A stretch of DNA of 44,113 nucleotides from Streptomyces sp. RB17 (GTDB taxonomy: Bacteria; Actinomycetota; Actinomycetes; Streptomycetales; Streptomycetaceae): NCBI RefSeq assembly GCF_009604455.1, contig NZ_WEGL01000020.1:1-44113 (forward strand), written 5' to 3'. Every line of letters starts with the position of its first letter. The stretch's first letter is position 1. The position numbers and the translations under genes were made by a program. Positions 1-7,906 of the stretch are shown piece by piece. Under the pieces are notes generated by a model. The model ran no database searches. It saw nothing but the letters and a program-made list of their open reading frames with translations, and was not told where the DNA came from.

Positions 1-1753
1 CCCACTGGGTGTTGCCGGCGCCCAGCAGCGCGTACCGCACATTCGACAGCGAGCCCTCGGGCAGCCCGGCGGCGAGCAGGTCGTCGAAGCGCTGGGCGTT
101 GTCGGGAGCCTTGCCGTTGTAGCTGGCCGCCACCACGGCGAGCAGGCCCTCGGAGGGCAGGTTGTCACCCAGCTCGTCCAGGCTCACCAGCGTGGTGCCG
201 AAGCCGGAACGCTCGCCGCGGTCGGCGATGGTACGCGCCAGGTCCTCACACGAACCCAGGCTGGAGCCGTAGGCGACGGTCAGGTTCACACCGACACCAC
301 TGACCGCTGCCTGCTCGTGGGCCTCGTCGCTGTCCAGGGCTGCGACGCTGAAGACGGTCCGCTCGTGCTCCTGACGCTGGCGCACCACCAGTTCGAAGTC
401 GCCGGGCTTGCGCGTCAACGCCTCCCGCACGTCCATCTTGTAGTCGCTGGTGTCGGAGAACTTGAACTTCTGCAGCACCAGCGCCAGGGCCAGCTTGGCC
501 TCGGTGAGCGCGAACTGCCGGCCGATGCAGGCACGCCGGCCGTTGCCGAACGGCTTGTAGGCGTGCTGGTGGTGCTGGGCGCGGTTCTCCGGCAGCCACC
601 GGTCGATGTCGAACTCCTCGGGGCGGTCCCACGCCTTGGGGTGCGTGTGGAGCGGCCCCATCAGCAGGTTCACCTTCGTGCCCGCCTTGAGTTCGTACTG
701 GCCGCCGATGACGGTGTCCTCGATCGGGGCCTTCATGATCTGCGGGATGGGAGCCCAGAGGCGCAGGGTCTCCTCCAGGATCCGCGGGATCACGTCCATC
801 TTCATGATGGTGTCGTAGTCCGGCACCGTGTCGCCCGGCAGCATCCGGTCCACCTCGGCGTAGGCTTGGGCCAGCACGTGCGGGTTGCGCATCAGCGAGT
901 AGGTGGCGAACGCCAGCAGACCGCTGGTGGTCTCGTGGCCGGCGATCAGGAAGGTCACGACCTGGTCGCGGACGTTGTCGTCGTCCAGCGGCTTGCCGGT
1001 CTCCGGGTCGGTGGCCTCCAGCATCAGGCCCAGCAGGTCGTCCTCACCGCTGGGCTTCCCCTGACGGCGCTCCTTGATCACATTTTCGACCAGGTCCCGC
1101 ATCAGCTGGATGTTCTCGTGGTACCGCTTGTCGTCGTCCACCCGCAGCGCGGTCATCGACGGCAGCTCCTGCGTGCGCCGCATCGACTCGGTCAGCGCCT
1201 CGAGGATCGCGTTGAGGAAGGGGTGCAACTGCTCCTTGTCGAAGGAATCGAACCGGTAGCCGAACCCGGACAGGGCGATGGTGTCCAGGGTGAGCCGGGT
1301 GTAGTCGTCGGTGATCTTGACCGGCTGGCCCTCCTTGCGCTCCCACTTGCCGACCAGGTTCTGGGCGATCTCCAGCATCTGGCCGAAGTAGCCCTTCATG
1401 GCCCGCTGGCTGAACGCCGGCATGAGGATCCGGTGCGCCATGCCCCAGACCTCTTCGTCGTCGGCGGCCGTGAACAGGCCGGTGCCGGTGTAGTCCCGGA
1501 CGTGAGTCAGCGGCGCGAAGATCGACTTCCCGAAACGGGTCTCGTCGGAGACCTCGGTGATCAGGTCCGGGTCGTAGACGAAGACGTTCTCCTGGCCGGC
1601 GAGGTCCACGCTGTAGATGCCCTCGGGGAACTGCTTGGCCTGCTCGGCGAAGTACGCCACCGGGTTGGTGTCGGGTATCTGCGGCTGGCCCAGGATCGGG
1701 ATCCCGTGCGAGGACCGGATGGGGCGAAGGTCGTTCGCGGAGTGCGTGGTCAT
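1..1753 (-). CDS. Self-sufficient cytochrome P450 / NADPH-P450 reductase fusion (CYP102 type), 3' part outside window
   Basis: Starts at ATG 1753 (MTTHSANDLRPIRSSHGIP) and stays open to position 1, so about 584 codons are visible and the reductase half is cut. The P450 domain shows the I-helix motif LIAGHETTSG, the ExxR-type helix (EETLRLW) and the heme-binding motif FGNGRRACIGRQFA with the ligand near Cys409 (about 400 in P450 BM3). A linker then leads into a flavodoxin-like FMN domain with TVAYGSSLGSCEDLA. By family knowledge such fusions use NADPH and O2 to hydroxylate fatty acids near the omega end in the cytosol. Two palindromes at 1826-1861 lie upstream and probably regulate it. The fusion architecture is seen directly; the substrate is inferred from the family. 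Confidence 0.93.
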   Translation of the reverse strand, partial: MTTHSANDLRPIRSSHGIPILGQPQIPDTNPVAYFAEQAKQFPEGIYSVDLAGQENVFVYDPDLITEVSDETRFGKSIFAPLTHVRDYTGTGLFTAADDEEVWGMAHRILMPAFSQRAMKGYFGQMLEIAQNLVGKWERKEGQPVKITDDYTRLTLDTIALSGFGYRFDSFDKEQLHPFLNAILEALTESMRRTQELPSMTALRVDDDKRYHENIQLMRDLVENVIKERRQGKPSGEDDLLGLMLEATDPETGKPLDDDNVRDQVVTFLIAGHETTSGLLAFATYSLMRNPHVLAQAYAEVDRMLPGDTVPDYDTIMKMDVIPRILEETLRLWAPIPQIMKAPIEDTVIGGQYELKAGTKVNLLMGPLHTHPKAWDRPEEFDIDRWLPENRAQHHQHAYKPFGNGRRACIGRQFALTEAKLALALVLQKFKFSDTSDYKMDVREALTRKPGDFELVVRQRQEHERTVFSVAALDSDEAHEQAAVSGVGVNLTVAYGSSLGSCEDLARTIADRGERSGFGTTLVSLDELGDNLPSEGLLAVVAASYNGKAPDNAQRFDDLLAAGLPEGSLSNVRYALLGAGNTQW

Positions 1754-1825
1754 GTCTTGCTCCTCTGCGTGGAGGGGTGGGCAAGGGCGCGCTGCGCAGG
1801 TCGATGCCGTGGCGCCCTACAGAAA

Positions 1826-1861
1826 CATACGCCGTATGGAATTGAAACCATACGCAGTACG
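1826..1861. promoter_or_regulatory. Twin palindromic operator upstream of the P450 gene
   Basis: CATACGCCGTATG (1826-1838) is a perfect 6-bp palindrome around one central base. CATACGCAGTACG (1849-1861) repeats the left half and most of the right half, with centres 23 bp apart. The pair lies 73-108 bp upstream of the P450 start. Two-site palindromes with about two helical turns between them are typical of TetR-type repressors, but no regulator gene is adjacent on this side, so the binding protein is unknown. Confidence 0.55.
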
Positions 1862-2075
1862 GAAAGCGAGTAGCCGGCTCCTGCCACCCACACAGAGCAG
1901 TCAACCCGCGACCGCGGCACGGGATCTTGGTCCTCGGAACTAAAAATTCCGCTTGCTTTGGGCTCGCGCACCCATGTGAGCAGCGCCGGTCCGCAACCCG
2001 CGCTTCGAAACGAAATGGAGTAGCTCGCGCGCCACCCGTGTCGCGCGACGCCCTCTCTTTGTGCCGCAGGCACGA

Positions 2076-2216
2076 TCAGAGGTTCGTGCCGGTGCTGCCC
2101 TCGCCCTTCGATGAGTTCCGCCGCGTGGTCTCGCCCTTGGCGGAGGCGCCCTTCCCAAGCTCCTCCAGCAGCTCCAGGAGCGCGGCGTCCGCCTTTCTCT
2201 CGACGGCTCCCCGCAT
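2076..2216 (-). CDS. Small ORF of 46 aa inside the inverted repeat (left copy)
   Basis: ATG at 2216 to TGA at 2076. The product begins MRGAVERKADAALLELLEEL, which would form an amphipathic Leu/Glu-rich helix, and ends in a Ser/Thr/Gly/Lys-rich tail. There is no clear ribosome site and no family that I recognise. An identical copy lies at 5080-5220. It may be a real short gene duplicated with the repeat or chance coding inside it. Confidence 0.25.
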   Translation of the reverse strand: MRGAVERKADAALLELLEELGKGASAKGETTRRNSSKGEGSTGTNL

Positions 2217-2350
2217 GGCGGAGTGTTGCCGGCAGGGAGTGCGGTGCGGACCGCGTGGTGGGGTCGGGGGGCAGTCCCATGCAGCGTTGGAAAGGGGTTT
2301 CGGGCCCTGGCCGCCCCACCACGACCGGCCCTTGCGACAGGGAGACGACC

Positions 2351-2450
2351 ATGCACAAGCTCGTGCAGCGCGCCGCCCCCGCGACCACCTCGGCCGCCAT
2401 CACCGCGGCAGCCGTCCTCGGCGCCGGGGGCACCGCCTCCGCCGGGCGCG
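2351..2450 (+). pseudogene. 5' fragment of a secreted-protein gene (signal peptide only)
   Basis: ATG 2351 is preceded by GGGAGACGACC, a good ribosome site. The product starts MHKLVQRAAPATTSAAITAA and continues to GTASA, a typical Streptomyces Sec signal peptide of about 31 residues with an Ala-x-Ala cleavage site. After about 2448 the frame runs antisense into the 3' end of cbrC (to a stop at 2707), so the mature protein has been lost at a recombination junction. The same junction exists in the right repeat arm, so it is older than the inverted duplication. Confidence 0.5.
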
Positions 2451-2790
2451 GGCGAGGTGGGCGCCGCAGACTGTGCAACGGAAGAGCATGGCGGTCGCCC
2501 GCTCGCCTAGGTGGGTCAAGAAGTGCTCAAGCTGGTTTTCGTCGTGCCAGCCGTCGAGACGCATGTCGGCCCGCAGCTGCTCGAGGGCTTCCGGATGCGC
2601 CACCAACTCGGTGTACCCGACTTCGCCCACGAAGGCGGCCGCGTCGTGGCAGTGGACGAGCCAGTGCGGATCCTGCCAGGCGTGGAATCCAGGGGTGCGA
2701 CGGGTGACCTCATGCAAGACGTCCTCGCTGACACCGTCCAGCCCGTAGGAGTCTATGAATTCACCAGCGAAGCGTTCAGCCTGGATCCAC
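2448..2790 (-). pseudogene. CbrC-family gene, truncated at both ends
   Basis: In-frame translation gives WIQAERFAGEFIDSYG, then EVTRRTPGFHAWQ, WLVHCHDAAAFVG, and at the C-terminus LFRCTVCGAHLA. These match the CbrC/UPF0167 family, a small Cys-rich, probably metal-binding protein linked to colicin E2 tolerance in E. coli. The N-terminal half, with the first Cys motifs, is missing where IS1380-like DNA begins near 2790, and the C-terminus runs into the signal-peptide gene fragment near 2448. The last about 20 codons also occur in the right repeat arm. It is non-functional as it stands. Confidence 0.6.
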
Positions 2791-2931
2791 CGCGTGAATT
2801 CTGATCTGCGGTCTCAGGCGGTTTCGGGGTGATCTTTCGGGGTGCGGGCAGCGTGGTGGGCCGGGTGGCCGTCCGGTGCCGGGTCTCCGAGGTCTCTCCG
2901 TGTGGTGGGCGGTCAGGTCGAGTGGGGTGGT

Positions 2932-3062
2932 TCAGGTGAGCATGCGCTGGCCGGTGGCTGTCCACAGGTCGGTGAAGTCGTCGGCCCAACGCAAGCGTTC
3001 TGGCAGGTGGAGGGTGAGGCGGCGGGCTCCGGTCGCGATCCGGGCCGGAAAATGGCCAGACG
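2932..3062 (-). pseudogene. Transposase C-terminal remnant (IS1380/IS4-like)
   Basis: The frame ending at TGA 2932-2934 reads ARIATGARRLTLHLPERLRW and continues ADDFTDLW. This resembles the C-terminal end of IS1380-type DDE transposases (ARRLTLHLP-x-W motif). Only about 40 residues remain and the catalytic core is absent. The non-coding DNA between 2790 and 2932 probably includes the end of the element next to the broken cbrC. The family assignment rests on a short segment. Confidence 0.4.
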
Positions 3063-3085
3063 CTCGCAGCGTACGCACTGAGCTT

Positions 3086-3203
3086 GACGTTTAACGTCGC
3101 AGGTCACCCGACCTGCTGATCTGCGGCTCTTTCTGGGACAGCGGAGGCGGCCGTTCTCCACGCTTCGAGATGTCGTGTCACGAAGCACCAAGAGAACGGC
3201 CGC
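3086..3203. repeat. Cluster of short inverted repeats at the edge of a transposase remnant
   Basis: Three structures lie just before the next transposase start: GACGTTTAACGTC (3086-3098, perfect around one base), GCAGGTC/GACCTGC with a 4-nt loop (3099-3116), and GCGGCCGTTCT (3147-3157) matched by AGAACGGCCGC (3193-3203). They probably mark insertion-sequence termini or a hairpin controlling transposase expression. No target-site duplication could be assigned. Confidence 0.45.
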
Positions 3204-3208
3204 TGTGT

Positions 3209-3457
3209 ATGAGTCTGTCTGTCGATGCGCCCGCAGGCGAGGCGTTGGACGTGTTGTCCCGCTTTCGGGTCGAGTTCTACGAATGCCTCTACGCTCGCGC
3301 GGATGCGCTCTTCGAGCTCACTGATGCGGTGCTGTGCGCGGACGGGCCGGTGAAGACGCTGGTCGAGCTGTCACTGGCGGTCGAGCACCGGCGCGGGCAC
3401 GGAGCCCTGTACGCCGCGCTGGACCGCGGTTGGGTGGAGCCGACGCGCCTGCGCCGC
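3209..3457 (+). pseudogene. Transposase N-terminal fragment (IS701-like DDE family)
   Basis: ATG 3209 opens MSLSVDAPAGEALDVLSRF and continues through YECLYARADALFELTDAVLC, VKTLVELSLAVEHRRGHGAL and YAALDRGWVEPTRLRRT. I recognise this as the start of a transposase common in Streptomyces. Homology stops at LRRT near 3457, where the DNA changes to an antisense NIPSNAP gene. About 83 codons survive of a protein normally several hundred residues long. The catalytic residues are absent. Confidence 0.65.
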
Positions 3458-3458
3458 A

Positions 3459-3626
3459 CGCACATCTGGGGCGTCTTACTTCCGGGAGCCGCGGGCACCG
3501 TCCAGACGCCGTGCGTGGTGATCCGATGCTTCGCCACCGGGGATGTGCCTGGACCAGATGTTCTCGTAGGCGACGAGCGCCTCAGGGCTGCACAACGTGT
3601 AGACACGGAGCTGGTACTGGGACATG
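3459..3626 (-). pseudogene. NIPSNAP-family protein, frameshifted and truncated
   Basis: ATG 3626 gives MSQYQLRVYTLCSPEALVAY, then ENIWSRHIP, after which the family sequence continues in another frame as KHRITTHGVWTVPAAPGS until about 3460. This matches the start of actinobacterial NIPSNAP-domain proteins (dimeric alpha-beta barrel, function poorly defined). A frameshift near codon 30 and loss of the C-terminal half at the transposase junction make it non-functional. Confidence 0.7.
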
Positions 3627-3667
3627 GACACTCGTTCCTTTTCTGTATGAGCGCGGATGGTCAGTGG

Positions 3668-3830
3668 TCAGCCTGGCGAGAGCAGGTACGCCAGTTCGGC
3701 GTCCCAGTCGATGCGTCCGGCTTCGGTGCCCCGTGGCACCAGAGCCTCCGTGCTCTCCAGGAATGCTTTGACGTCCTGTACGGGAACCTCGAGCAGGGCG
3801 GTGCCCGCGCGAGACCCGAGAGCGACCAAC
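3668..3830 (-). pseudogene. SsgA-like (SALP) cell-division regulator, C-terminal fragment
   Basis: The frame ending at TGA 3668-3670 reads WLVALGSRAGTALLEVPVQ and continues DVKAFLESTEALVPRG to LAYLLSPG. This matches the conserved C-terminal third of SsgA-like proteins, which direct septum placement and peptidoglycan remodelling during sporulation and occur only in morphologically complex actinomycetes. The N-terminal two thirds are missing: near 3830 the DNA switches to a phosphatase gene on the other strand. It lies 42 bp upstream of the NIPSNAP start in the same orientation. Confidence 0.65.
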
Positions 3831-3833
3831 CAC

Positions 3834-4760
3834 GTGGCGCAGCTGATCGCCCTGGCTGTGCTGTCAGCTCTGGTGGTCTTCGTCTGTTATGTGCGGGAGC
3901 GGCATGCCCGGGAGCTGAGCCGGTTGCGGTCGGTGGCTGAGACGGCGCAGCGGGTTCTGCTGCGGCCTCCACCTCGCCGGATCGGGCCGTTGCGGGTGGC
4001 CTGGCTGTATCTGGCCGCCGAGGACGAGGCCCAGATCGGGGGCGACCTGTTGGCGGTCGCCCGCGCTGATCACCCCTGCACCCGGGTACTCATCGGCGAC
4101 GTACGAGGCCGTGGTCTTGCCTCCGTCGGCGAAGCATCGGTGGCGATGAGTGCGTTCCGTGAGGGCGCGCACCGGTACCCCTCCTTGCCCGAGCTCGCCA
4201 CCGCCGTCGAAGAGAGCATCTGCCGGAACCTGGAGGAGGTCGCCGACACCGCGCACGATGCCGGCGAGCACTTCATCACCGCCATCATGATCGACATCTC
4301 CGATCAGGGCCCACAGGCTGAGATGCTCAATTGCGGCCATCCGCCGCCCCTGCTGATCCGCGGTGACCAGGTATCTGCTCTGAACTCCCGCCGTCCCGCA
4401 CCCCCATTGGGCCTGCGTGCTCTGTGCGTACTCAACGACCGGACCGACTGGTTCGCATTGGAACCGGGCGACATGCTGCTGCTCTACACCGACGGCGTGA
4501 TCGAAGCCCGCTCACCGACCGGAGCCTTCTACCCGCCCGCCGAACGAGTCGCCTCCTTCTCCGCCTCAAGCCCCGACGCCTTGCTGCACCACATTCACCG
4601 CGACCTGCTCGCGCACACCGGCGAGCAGCTCACCGACGACGCCGCTTTCCTGATCATCGAACGCACCCCGTCACACCATCTGCACCGGCCGCTCGTCGCG
4701 TCCCATGCCGACGGTCGCACTCGTCCACAGCCAGCTGGCCGTCACGGTCTGGCCGGCTGA
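3834..4760 (+). pseudogene. PP2C (SpoIIE/RsbU-type) phosphatase lacking its N-terminal membrane region
   Basis: From GTG 3834 the frame reads VAQLIALAVLSALVVFVCYV, a single leftover transmembrane helix. A linker follows, then a complete PP2C-like phosphatase domain with GGDLLAVAR, LIGDVRGRGLASVG, NCGHPPPLLIRG, LLLYTDGVIEAR and TDDAAFLIIER, ending at TGA 4758-4760. Members of this family dephosphorylate anti-anti-sigma factors to activate stress or developmental sigma factors. Streptomyces relatives normally carry two or more extra helices, which appear to have been lost at the junction with the SsgA-like fragment. The frame also runs open upstream to 3657 through antisense DNA. The catalytic domain is intact, so residual activity is possible if it is translated. 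Confidence 0.6.
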
Positions 4761-4845
4761 ACACGTTCCGCGCATTCCCTCACCCCGATGCGAGCGGGCG
4801 ACCGCCATGCTCTTCCGTTGCACAGTCTGCGGCGCCCACCTCGCC

Positions 4846-4945
4846 CGCGCCCGGCGGAGGCGGTGCCCCCGGCGCCGAGGACGGCTGCCGCGGTGATGGC
4901 GGCCGAGGTGGTCGCGGGGGCGGCGCGCTGCACGAGCTTGTGCAT
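4846..4945 (-). pseudogene. 5' fragment of secreted-protein gene (right copy)
   Basis: Mirror copy of the signal-peptide fragment at 2351-2450, with the same MHKLVQRAAPATT start and ribosome site. Its frame continues past the repeat border into the end of the PP2C gene region and has no mature protein domain. Confidence 0.45.
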
Positions 4946-5079
4946 GGTCGTCTCCCTGTCGCAAGGGCCGGTCGTGGTGGGGCGGCCAGGGCCCGAAACC
5001 CCTTTCCAACGCTGCATGGGACTGCCCCCCGACCCCACCACGCGGTCCGCACCGCACTCCCTGCCGGCAACACTCCGCC

Positions 5080-5220
5080 ATGCGGGGAGCCGTCGAGAGA
5101 AAGGCGGACGCCGCGCTCCTGGAGCTGCTGGAGGAGCTTGGGAAGGGCGCCTCCGCCAAGGGCGAGACCACGCGGCGGAACTCATCGAAGGGCGAGGGCA
5201 GCACCGGCACGAACCTCTGA
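5080..5220 (+). CDS. Small ORF of 46 aa inside the inverted repeat (right copy)
   Basis: Identical to the ORF at 2076-2216, from ATG 5080 to TGA 5218-5220. No ribosome site and no recognised family. Perfect preservation is explained by the repeat itself and is not independent evidence of coding. Confidence 0.25.
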   Translation: MRGAVERKADAALLELLEELGKGASAKGETTRRNSSKGEGSTGTNL

Positions 5221-5514
5221 TCGTGCCTGCGGCACAAAGAGAGGGCGTCGCGCGACACGGGTGGCGCGCGAGCTACTCCATTTCGTTTCGAAGCGCGGGT
5301 TGCGGACCGGCGCTGCTCACATGGGTGCGCGAGCCCAAAGCAAGCGGAATTTTTAGTTCCGAGGACCAAGATCCCGTGCCGCGGTCGCGGGTTGACTGCT
5401 CTGTGTGGGTGGCAGGAGCCGGCCACTCGGCCCGGCCGCCGGGCCGTCACCGTGGTGCTGTGACGATGTCTGCGCGGCCGAGCCGACGGAACTGAAGCAC
5501 GGTGCGAGGCACAC

Positions 5515-5904
5515 ATGGACAGTTTGCTCGGAGCTTGGGTCCTTGAGGACTTCTCGCTGACACGACAGGGGACGGTCGTCCGTCCGCTCGGGGAGCGTCC
5601 CAGGGGGATGCTGCACTACGCCGCCGACGGCTGGATGAGCGCACTGCTGACAGCCCATCCCGATGACGCCCCGTTCGTATCCCCGTTCGAGGAGACAGCC
5701 ACCGGGACCGTGGCGTACGCCGGACGCTGGGAGCGCGAGGCGGACGGGTCGGTCGTGCACCACGTTCAGACCAGTCACTACGCACCGTGGACGGGGACGG
5801 ACCTGGTACGCGAGGTCCAGTTCGGCCCGGGACGGCTGGAGCTGACAGCTGCCGGGGCCGACGACTCCCAGGTGCGCATTGTCTGGCGACGGGCCGACGC
5901 CTGA
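5515..5904 (+). CDS. Lipocalin-like domain protein
   Basis: Protein of 129 aa starting MDSLLGAWVLEDFSL. The pattern LLGAWxLxxF, then GxxPRGMLHYAADGWMSALL, then YAGRWERE and VVHHVQTSHYAPWTGTDLVR fits the bacterial lipocalin-like domain (single beta-barrel, presumed ligand binding). It has no signal peptide, so it is cytosolic. It is the first gene of a four-gene catabolic operon, 117 bp before the FAH-family gene. Such small proteins often sit with ring-cleavage genes, but their exact role is unproven; binding or isomerising an intermediate is an inference. Confidence 0.8.
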   Translation: MDSLLGAWVLEDFSLTRQGTVVRPLGERPRGMLHYAADGWMSALLTAHPDDAPFVSPFEETATGTVAYAGRWEREADGSVVHHVQTSHYAPWTGTDLVREVQFGPGRLELTAAGADDSQVRIVWRRADA

Positions 5905-6021
5905 CGACGTAGGACGGGCCCAGTGTCCGCCACACAGCCGGAGCAGCGACAACGACCGTCCGACTGATCACCCGATCGTCCCGTTCCCCCTTCTCCTTTC
6001 TGAACATGGAGGTGCTGTGCC

Positions 6022-6897
6022 ATGCGGACAGCCACGCTCAACAGCCGTCTCGTGCTCGTCTTCCCCGACGGCGCCGCAGATGTGGAGAAGGCCAGCGACG
6101 GCCTGTTCTCCTCGGACCCGCAGGCGGTCTTCGACCGCTGGGCCGAGTTCCGCGACTGGGCCCAGTCGGCGGCCGCGACCGGCCACGAGCGGATCGCCGT
6201 GGTGGAGCAGCAGCTGGGCGCGCCGGTGCCCCGCCCGCGGCAGGTCTTCGCGGTCGGGCTGAACTACGCCGACCACGTGGCGGAGTCGGGGGTCGCCGTA
6301 CCGGAGCGTCCCGCTGTCTTCACCAAGTACGTCACGTCCCTGACCGGGCCCTACGCCACGGTCGAGCTGCCGAGTGCCCTGGTCGACTGGGAGGTCGAGC
6401 TGGTAGCGGTGATCGGTCGTGAGGCGCACCAGGTCGCCGCTTCGGACGCGTGGCAGTACGTGGCCGGCCTCACGCTCGGCCAGGACCTGTCCGAGCGCGG
6501 CATCCAGTTGTCGGGACCGGCGCCCCAGTTCTCCCTCGGCAAGTCGTTCCCCGGCTTCAGCCCGACCGGGCCGGTACTGGTCACCCCGGACGAGTTCGAC
6601 AACCCCGACGACCTCGCGCTCGGCTGCGCGATCGACGGCGAGACCATGCAGGACTCCCGTACCTCCCAGATGATCTTCTCGGTGTCCCGGCAGATCGCCT
6701 GGATGTCGTCGATCTGCACGCTGCTGCCCGGCGACCTGATCTTCACCGGCACCCCGGCCGGCGTGGGTGGCGCCCGGAACCCGCGCCGGTTCCTCGCCCC
6801 CGGCGAGGAACTGCGCAGCTGGATCGGCGGCATCGGTGAGCTGCGCAACCCCCTGGTCGCCGGCCCCACCTACCCCGAAGGCACCCAGGCCGTCTGA
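6022..6897 (+). CDS. Fumarylacetoacetate hydrolase (FAH) family protein
   Basis: Protein of 291 aa with ribosome site GGAGG nine bases before ATG 6022. Family motifs are FAVGLNYADHVAESG, the metal-ligand pair in DWEVELVAVIG (ExE), LGQDLSERG, LGKSFPGFSPTGP and FTGTPAGVG. FAH-fold enzymes use Mg2+ to hydrolyse or isomerise C-C bonds in dioxo acids. The length and single FAH domain fit acylpyruvase or ring-fission-product hydrolase members rather than the longer true fumarylacetoacetase. With the dioxygenase and hydroxylase downstream, it most likely cleaves the meta-fission product. Confidence 0.88.
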   Translation: MRTATLNSRLVLVFPDGAADVEKASDGLFSSDPQAVFDRWAEFRDWAQSAAATGHERIAVVEQQLGAPVPRPRQVFAVGLNYADHVAESGVAVPERPAVFTKYVTSLTGPYATVELPSALVDWEVELVAVIGREAHQVAASDAWQYVAGLTLGQDLSERGIQLSGPAPQFSLGKSFPGFSPTGPVLVTPDEFDNPDDLALGCAIDGETMQDSRTSQMIFSVSRQIAWMSSICTLLPGDLIFTGTPAGVGGARNPRRFLAPGEELRSWIGGIGELRNPLVAGPTYPEGTQAV

Positions 6898-6960
6898 CGC
6901 GCGGCCACACACCTGTCTGCGTACACCACCCGCACACTGAAGCTCTTTGAGGAGACTGCC

Positions 6961-7884
6961 ATGGCCCTGCACCGCATGGCGCACATCACGATCGGGGTGC
7001 CCAATGTGGCCGACACCTCGGCCTACTACGCCGATTTCGGACTGACCGACCTCGGCGACGGCCGATTCGCCACTGCCGACGGTGGCGAACAGCTCAAGAT
7101 CGTTTACGCGGCGCGGCGCCGCCTGGAGGAACTCACCCTGAGCGCCGACGACCAGGACGACCTCGGGCGGATCGGCTCGGCCCTCGACCGGCTCGAGGTG
7201 CCGTTCGTCCGGGACACCCACCGCCTGCGCGCGGTCGACCCGGGCACCGAGGTGACGGTGACCGTCGAGGTGCAGCCGCGCATCGTGCAGCCCGCCGCCG
7301 CGCGGATGCCGTACAACGCTCCCGGGCGGAACGAGCGGACCGGCGAGCGCGCCCCCGGCGTGCTGCGTGAGGGTCCGGTGCGCGTCCGCCGCCTCGGACA
7401 CGTCGTCCTGGGCTCCACCGACCAGGAAGCCTCCCAGCGCTTCTTCACCGAAGGGCTCGGCTTCAGGGTCAGCGACCTGGTACCGGGCGCGGCGTTCCTG
7501 CGGTGCTCCACCGACCACCACAACGTCCTCGTCCAGAAGGCCCCCATCTCCTTCCTGCACCACACCTCCTGGCAGGTGGACGACGTGGACGAGGTGGGAC
7601 GCGGCGCCACCCGGATGCTGGAGGACCACCCCGAGCGCCACGTCTGGGGGCTGGGCCGCCACCAGCTGGGGTCGAACTTCTTCTGGTACCTCCGGGACCC
7701 GGCCGGCAACTTCTCCGAGTACTACTCCGACATGGACTGCATCGTCGACGACCAGCTGTGGACCCCCGGGACGTGGGAGGACGCCCGCCTCGCCCTGTAC
7801 AACTGGGGCCCGCCTGTACCGCCCTCCTTCCTCCGCCCCGAGGACCTCGCCGCGATGATGACCGGCGCGCACGACGCCGGCTGA
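6961..7884 (+). CDS. VOC-superfamily extradiol-type dioxygenase
   Basis: Protein of 307 aa, start ATG 6961 with GAGGAGACTGCC before it. It has two vicinal-oxygen-chelate repeats, residues about 5-110 and 143-258. Candidate Fe(II) ligands of the second repeat are visible: His147 (RLGHVVLGS), His200 or His201 (FLHHTSWQVDD) and Glu253 (DPAGNFSEYYSD), matching the 2-His-1-carboxylate set of type I extradiol dioxygenases. It would open a catechol-type ring next to the hydroxyls. It lies 63 bp after the FAH gene and 22 bp before the hydroxylase, so it is co-transcribed. The true substrate is unknown. Confidence 0.85.
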   Translation: MALHRMAHITIGVPNVADTSAYYADFGLTDLGDGRFATADGGEQLKIVYAARRRLEELTLSADDQDDLGRIGSALDRLEVPFVRDTHRLRAVDPGTEVTVTVEVQPRIVQPAAARMPYNAPGRNERTGERAPGVLREGPVRVRRLGHVVLGSTDQEASQRFFTEGLGFRVSDLVPGAAFLRCSTDHHNVLVQKAPISFLHHTSWQVDDVDEVGRGATRMLEDHPERHVWGLGRHQLGSNFFWYLRDPAGNFSEYYSDMDCIVDDQLWTPGTWEDARLALYNWGPPVPPSFLRPEDLAAMMTGAHDAG

Positions 7885-7906
7885 ACAGACGAAAAGGAAC
7901 GCAATC

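Larger units (their letters stand above)
1873..2506 (+). repeat. Left arm of a 634-bp inverted repeat
   Basis: Position x in this arm pairs with 7296-x in the arm at 4790-5423. Both ends give the same sum, so there is no net length change, and translations of the two arms agree in every frame compared. The arm carries the last about 20 codons of a cbrC-like gene at its inner end, the 5' end of a secreted-protein gene, and a 46-codon ORF. Outside 1873 a single mismatch and then divergence are seen. The cbrC reading frame runs unbroken across the inner border here but not in the other arm, so this arm looks like the source copy. Confidence 0.95.
4790..5423 (-). repeat. Right arm of the 634-bp inverted repeat
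   Basis: Reverse complement of 1873-2506. Its inner border at 4790 cuts the cbrC-like frame: the last about 20 codons (ERATAMLFRCTVCGAHLA) are present but preceded by unrelated sequence. This arm is therefore likely the derived copy. Its outer border at 5423 is followed by the upstream region of the lipocalin-like gene. Recombination between the arms would invert the core at 2507-4789. Confidence 0.95.

Noticed and set aside
317..1873. Plus-strand 518-aa open frame
   Set aside because: It is the antisense shadow of the P450-reductase gene; the minus strand has the heme and I-helix motifs.
1927..2748. Long open frames inside the inverted repeat on both strands
   Set aside because: Low-complexity Arg/Ala/Gly translations typical of high-GC DNA, with no start signal or family similarity.
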